Positions 60,572 through 64,000 of a stretch of DNA of 64,000 nucleotides are shown here, piece after piece (positions within the stretch are counted from its first letter, which is position 1; the number at the start of each line of letters is the position of its first letter). The translations under genes were made by a program, and so were the position numbers. The stretch is from NCBI GenBank assembly GCA_902385655.1, contig CABMGO010000003.1, positions 176,456 through 240,455 of the forward strand, written 5' to 3'. The DNA is from an uncultured archaeon (GTDB lineage: Archaea; Nanobdellota; Nanobdellia; Pacearchaeales; GW2011-AR1). The notes under the pieces were generated by a model. The model made no database searches. It was not told the DNA's origin and worked only from the letters and a program-made list of their open reading frames with translations.

Positions 60572-60618
60572 ATTAACCTTACAATTTTTGCCTTTATAAA
60601 AACTACTATAATTCATTT

Positions 60619-63600
60619 TTATTGTACACTTATTATCTCGGTGCAAGTGAGAGGTTCATTTAATTTCGCGTCTCGACATTTTATGTAATAAAGTCCTTTT
60701 TGTGCATCAGTAAGAGTTTGAGTAATAGAAGTTTGATTTCGAGCATTTTCAAATCCAAAATCACAATTACCTGTCGAGTTTGAATAATATCTGTAAACAC
60801 AATCTGCAGGCTCATTAGTTTTCAAAACCAAATTTGTTCCATCCAAGTATTCTCTCGTTATTATTGGAGGAGTGTTATCGTAAGATACTGTAAAATCGGT
60901 GGAAGCATTTGCAATATTTCCTGCTTCATCTACACAAGAAACAAAAACTGTGTGATTGCCCGAATCAAGACCAGTAATTGGTTGACTGTGCAAAGTAGTG
61001 TTTCCTGTTACCAAGAATGGAACTGCGGAGCTGCTTATTCCATCTACGTTAAATGAACAAGTTGCTTGTCCTCCATTGATACAGCCAGTTGTTGAAGCTT
61101 GCAAATCAAAAGTTACGGAATTTCTGCCTTCTAAATTTTTATTTTGTGTTGGATTTGTAATTGAAACAGATAATCCGCTTGAACATTTTTTGATATTGTA
61201 AGTGTAGCTTCTTGGAGTTTCAATTCTTTTGATCAAATCTGTTTCAACTAAATTCGGTTGATCTAAACATCTTATGAAAATTTGGTTTGTGTTCTCAGTA
61301 AGATTTTCTAATTGCACACTGCATGGCCAAAGACCATAATACCCTGAAGCAGCGTCGGTGAAACAAGTCATATTATTTGGCATTTCTGCATAAGAATTGT
61401 AGTCGTAAGTTACTGAATATTTACATTCTGCAGGTTCATTTAGATAAGTAGTAAATGAAAAGTTTGATTCTCCGAATTTCATGTAAGAATTATCTGCAGG
61501 AGAATAGGTAATTATTGATGATGGAGTAAGATCTGGACCTTCAGACATATTTACTCGAACTGTGAATGGTGCTTCATTTTCTTGGCCTGCAAAATTTCTG
61601 CATTTAATGTAATAATTATTTTCTCCAGTTTCAATTGGCAAAGTAGTAAGAGAACCTAACTGGGCAGTGTACTCCTGTGTAGTTACCGATGGAGAAAGAG
61701 TTATTTGATGATGGGTTCCATCTGCTTTACCCGTGTCTGGATTTATTAGAGAGAACATTGTTGTTCCTAAGTCGTTAAATGATGCTGAATGATTTAAACC
61801 AATCTTACAAATTGCGGGTTTGTCAGTAATGATTCCAAATGTTACAGGTATCCAAGCTGGAACTGCACTTGATGTTTGCCCTTCAACTTTGAAACTGCTG
61901 TCGGTAACTGAAGTATATTTGTCTTCTGAGGAAATAATTTCGGGCCAAGGTTTTATTGATGCTTTCCAAATATCTGCCATCGAGGCGCAATAACCTGGTT
62001 CGCCATTTGAATTAAAGTAATGGCAATTTTGTCCAATAGATTTACACTTATATTCAGAACAAGGCCTAACATCAGTGTTACAGAAATTACAGTCTCCTTG
62101 TTTTGGAGGTTCCCAGGCTCCGCAGCTATATTGAAGGATATAATATTCTTGTTCCTCATAACTGTTCAAGAAAGCTTCGTAGATAATATACAGTATAGCA
62201 ATGATAAGTCCAACTACTGGAAGTACTGTAGCAAAAGACCAACCTGCACCTGCTATTCCTGCTGGACCGAGGCCTACTGTTGCTGCAACTCCCGCACCTG
62301 CTGCGGCTCCAGTTCCTGCTGCTGCCGTTCCTGCTCCAAGAGCATATCCTGCCAGAGCTGCTCCACCAACATAACCTAAAGCGCCACCAACTGCTCCCAT
62401 AAATTTTATGAAAGCCTGTTGTTTTCCCGGACTCCAGCCTTGATGTTTCGCAATTAAACTGCCAAGTTGTGCTCCGAGATAAGAACCAATAATAGTACAC
62501 CCCACAGTTACTCCTGCAGCTTTTAAGTTTACAAGCCATTGAGAATTTGGCACTGTTGCGACAGTATTTCCTGCAGAATTTATACTTGAGGAGGTTGTGC
62601 CCGCAGGTAATCTCGTTGCCCCGCCAAGAGAAGCATCGGTTGCGACAGTTACATGAGCAACACTGGAGAACATATTAATTGAGCTTCCATAGGTCATTCC
62701 GAGAATAGTTAAAGGTCCGAGAAAATTCATAACGTCCATGTAACTTGAACTACTTGCACTACTTGCACTAATTTGTGAAACTAAATTACTTAAAGAGAGA
62801 CTTGCGCCGTTAGAATTTCCCGAAGAAGCTGTACCTGCAGAATCTGTTGCGCTTGAAGATAAACCTCCGCCAAGAGAAGTTAATTCACTTAAAGAAGAAA
62901 TTTTTGTAGCAGATCGCGATATTGAGGAAAGATAATCTGAAGAGAGATTGTAATAACTGGTGTCGTATTTTTCATGTGTTTTTCCTTTTGAATCTATTTT
63001 AATTCTGCTTACAGAGAAACCAGCCGATTCTGAGTTTACTTGGCCCAATAAATTAGAAGATACGCCACAACTACCTATCGAACTGCATCGTTCGTTCATA
63101 GCAGCGAGAAATGCAGGTAGATCTTGTCCTTTGATTGTTGAGTGAGCACCATTCGCATTACATTCCCAATTTCGATTATCATCTGCCCAAGAACCACAAC
63201 CTCCTGCGAGAGTACAATCACGAGTCATTTTGCTTACACATGTAAAACTTGCTAAAGAACAAATAGCAGTTGTTTCTGCCTGATTGCCGCCGTAATTACT
63301 TGTCGATTCTGTTTGCCCCGAACTATTTGATAGTGGATTTGAACTTGTTGACCAGAATTGAAAACCAGGAGTGAATCTTGGGACACAATGAGCAATTACT
63401 GCATTTTGATCTGCGCCAAGATCGCCGACTGATCCTTGTTCCGAATTTGATTTACTTGGATCAAAGCCTGGAAAGAAATTTCCATCAGACCTTTTGACAT
63501 TGTCTTCTCCAAAAAGATCATTGAACATAATACACTGAGGATTCTGATCGCACTTTATTTTTACTTCTGTATAAGAACCAGCATCATTCGCATTTAAACA

Positions 63601-64000
63601 AGCTCTCCAATCATTTACTAAACATTTAGCCTCAGAATAACCTGATGATTCGTCTCGGTTCTCGGCACAAACTTGTTGATTAAAACTTCCACAACTTGAA
63701 ATAGAAATTTGATTTTCAATACATTTCGCCACGTAACTCCCCGCACCGACAGGGAACACGCCTTGTGTTGGATCAACATCGTAGACGCACCAAGATTCTC
63801 CATGCTTTCTGTCTCCGCAATTTAAGTTCCTACAAACATTAGTTCCATACTGAGGTTGAACATCTTTTGTAGAATCGTAACTTGTACATATGCTACCTGT
63901 GATATAGTCGCAGTTTCCACAAGTTGTTGAACCACCTTGACAAGAATCAGAAGGAGAAATTATTTTTTCCCAATAAGATTGATTATTTACTTTAGAAGAA
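60619..64000 (-). CDS. Giant cysteine-rich surface protein, fused form (5' end outside the window)
   Basis: The track lists 1046 aa from a GTG, but the frame is open and coding to base 64000, adding at least 81 residues (GNCDYITGSICTSYDSTKD; NCGDRKHGESWCVYDVDPTQ), so the start is outside. N-terminal Cys modules match the 57780 protein; after a Gly/Ala-rich hydrophobic region (GGALGYVGGAALAGYALGAG), a Cys cluster (CNFCNTDVRPCSEYKCKSIG) and beta-sandwich repeats (LNEPAECKYS, TNEPADCVYR) match the 54986 protein. It is thus the fused equivalent of those two genes. Confidence 0.75.
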   Translation of the reverse strand, partial: SSKVNNQSYWEKIISPSDSCQGGSTTCGNCDYITGSICTSYDSTKDVQPQYGTNVCRNLNCGDRKHGESWCVYDVDPTQGVFPVGAGSYVAKCIENQISISSCGSFNQQVCAENRDESSGYSEAKCLVNDWRACLNANDAGSYTEVKIKCDQNPQCIMFNDLFGEDNVKRSDGNFFPGFDPSKSNSEQGSVGDLGADQNAVIAHCVPRFTPGFQFWSTSSNPLSNSSGQTESTSNYGGNQAETTAICSLASFTCVSKMTRDCTLAGGCGSWADDNRNWECNANGAHSTIKGQDLPAFLAAMNERCSSIGSCGVSSNLLGQVNSESAGFSVSRIKIDSKGKTHEKYDTSYYNLSSDYLSSISRSATKISSLSELTSLGGGLSSSATDSAGTASSGNSNGASLSLSNLVSQISASSASSSSYMDVMNFLGPLTILGMTYGSSINMFSSVAHVTVATDASLGGATRLPAGTTSSSINSAGNTVATVPNSQWLVNLKAAGVTVGCTIIGSYLGAQLGSLIAKHQGWSPGKQQAFIKFMGAVGGALGYVGGAALAGYALGAGTAAAGTGAAAGAGVAATVGLGPAGIAGAGWSFATVLPVVGLIIAILYIIYEAFLNSYEEQEYYILQYSCGAWEPPKQGDCNFCNTDVRPCSEYKCKSIGQNCHYFNSNGEPGYCASMADIWKASIKPWPEIISSEDKYTSVTDSSFKVEGQTSSAVPAWIPVTFGIITDKPAICKIGLNHSASFNDLGTTMFSLINPDTGKADGTHHQITLSPSVTTQEYTAQLGSLTTLPIETGENNYYIKCRNFAGQENEAPFTVRVNMSEGPDLTPSSIITYSPADNSYMKFGESNFSFTTYLNEPAECKYSVTYDYNSYAEMPNNMTCFTDAASGYYGLWPCSVQLENLTENTNQIFIRCLDQPNLVETDLIKRIETPRSYTYNIKKCSSGLSVSITNPTQNKNLEGRNSVTFDLQASTTGCINGGQATCSFNVDGISSSAVPFLVTGNTTLHSQPITGLDSGNHTVFVSCVDEAGNIANASTDFTVSYDNTPPIITREYLDGTNLVLKTNEPADCVYRYYSNSTGNCDFGFENARNQTSITQTLTDAQKGLYYIKCRDAKLNEPLTCTEIISVQ

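Noticed and set aside
1-64000. CRISPR array
   Set aside because: No regularly spaced direct repeats of 20-40 bases were seen, and no cas genes.

Overview
The window is a low-GC, gene-dense archaeal chromosome segment. The archaeal markers are TFE, NAC, an unannotated 57-aa Sec61-beta, archaeal-type PheRS alpha and beta, HisRS, NreA with a PIP-like tail, ScpA, a tandem Lrp/AsnC regulator, intron-containing tRNAs and class III (prepilin) signal peptides. Bacterial-looking AlaRS without a C-Ala domain and bacterial-type LeuRS, short operons and many small helical or membrane proteins suggest a DPANN lineage (Pacearchaeota/Woesearchaeota-like). This placement is inference; no rRNA is present.

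Layout: 1-5.4 kb DUF192, TrmB regulator, methyltransferase, YhhQ, DUF167, YchF GTPase; 5.4-8.7 kb two tRNAs, PspC, an EgtD-like methyltransferase, a secreted helical protein, Sec61-beta; 8.7-19 kb AlaRS, TFE, rhomboid, SpoIIM, NreA, LeuRS; 19-25 kb P-type ATPase and a MacB-like ABC exporter; 25-34 kb a soluble GspF-like protein, NAC, MinD with two helical partners, TspO, cyclophilin, DUF475, antiporter; 33-41 kb PheS/PheT, tRNA-Thr, GIY-YIG, ScpA, Lrp; 41-46.2 kb a histidine-themed operon (tRNA-His, HisG-HisE fusion, HAD phosphatase, nucleoside hydrolase, HisRS); 47.3-52.5 kb tRNA-Glu(CTC), an RlmN-like radical SAM enzyme, MutS-like, Dus, phosphoglycerate mutase-like; 53-64 kb an operon of pilin-like membrane proteins and very large cysteine-rich surface proteins, the last running off the window.

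The most unusual signal is a set of miniature (about 90-190 bp) non-coding elements placed at the 3' ends of genes. Four of five tRNA genes carry a second copy of their own 3' terminus 90-160 bp downstream. Two protein genes (YchF; an unnamed coiled-coil protein) show the same arrangement: a second copy of the gene's C-terminal codons and stop lies beyond the element, encoding the same or nearly the same peptide with largely different synonymous codons. The best example is 19/19 identical residues with 12 of 20 codons (stop included) changed. The elements contain hairpins whose loops are conserved while their stems change on both sides. I infer integration at gene 3' ends with regeneration of the gene end, as known for phage 21/e14 in icd, but with remnants too small to encode an integrase. 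A separate hairpin-bearing repeat (R) occurs three or four times, one copy containing a nested element.
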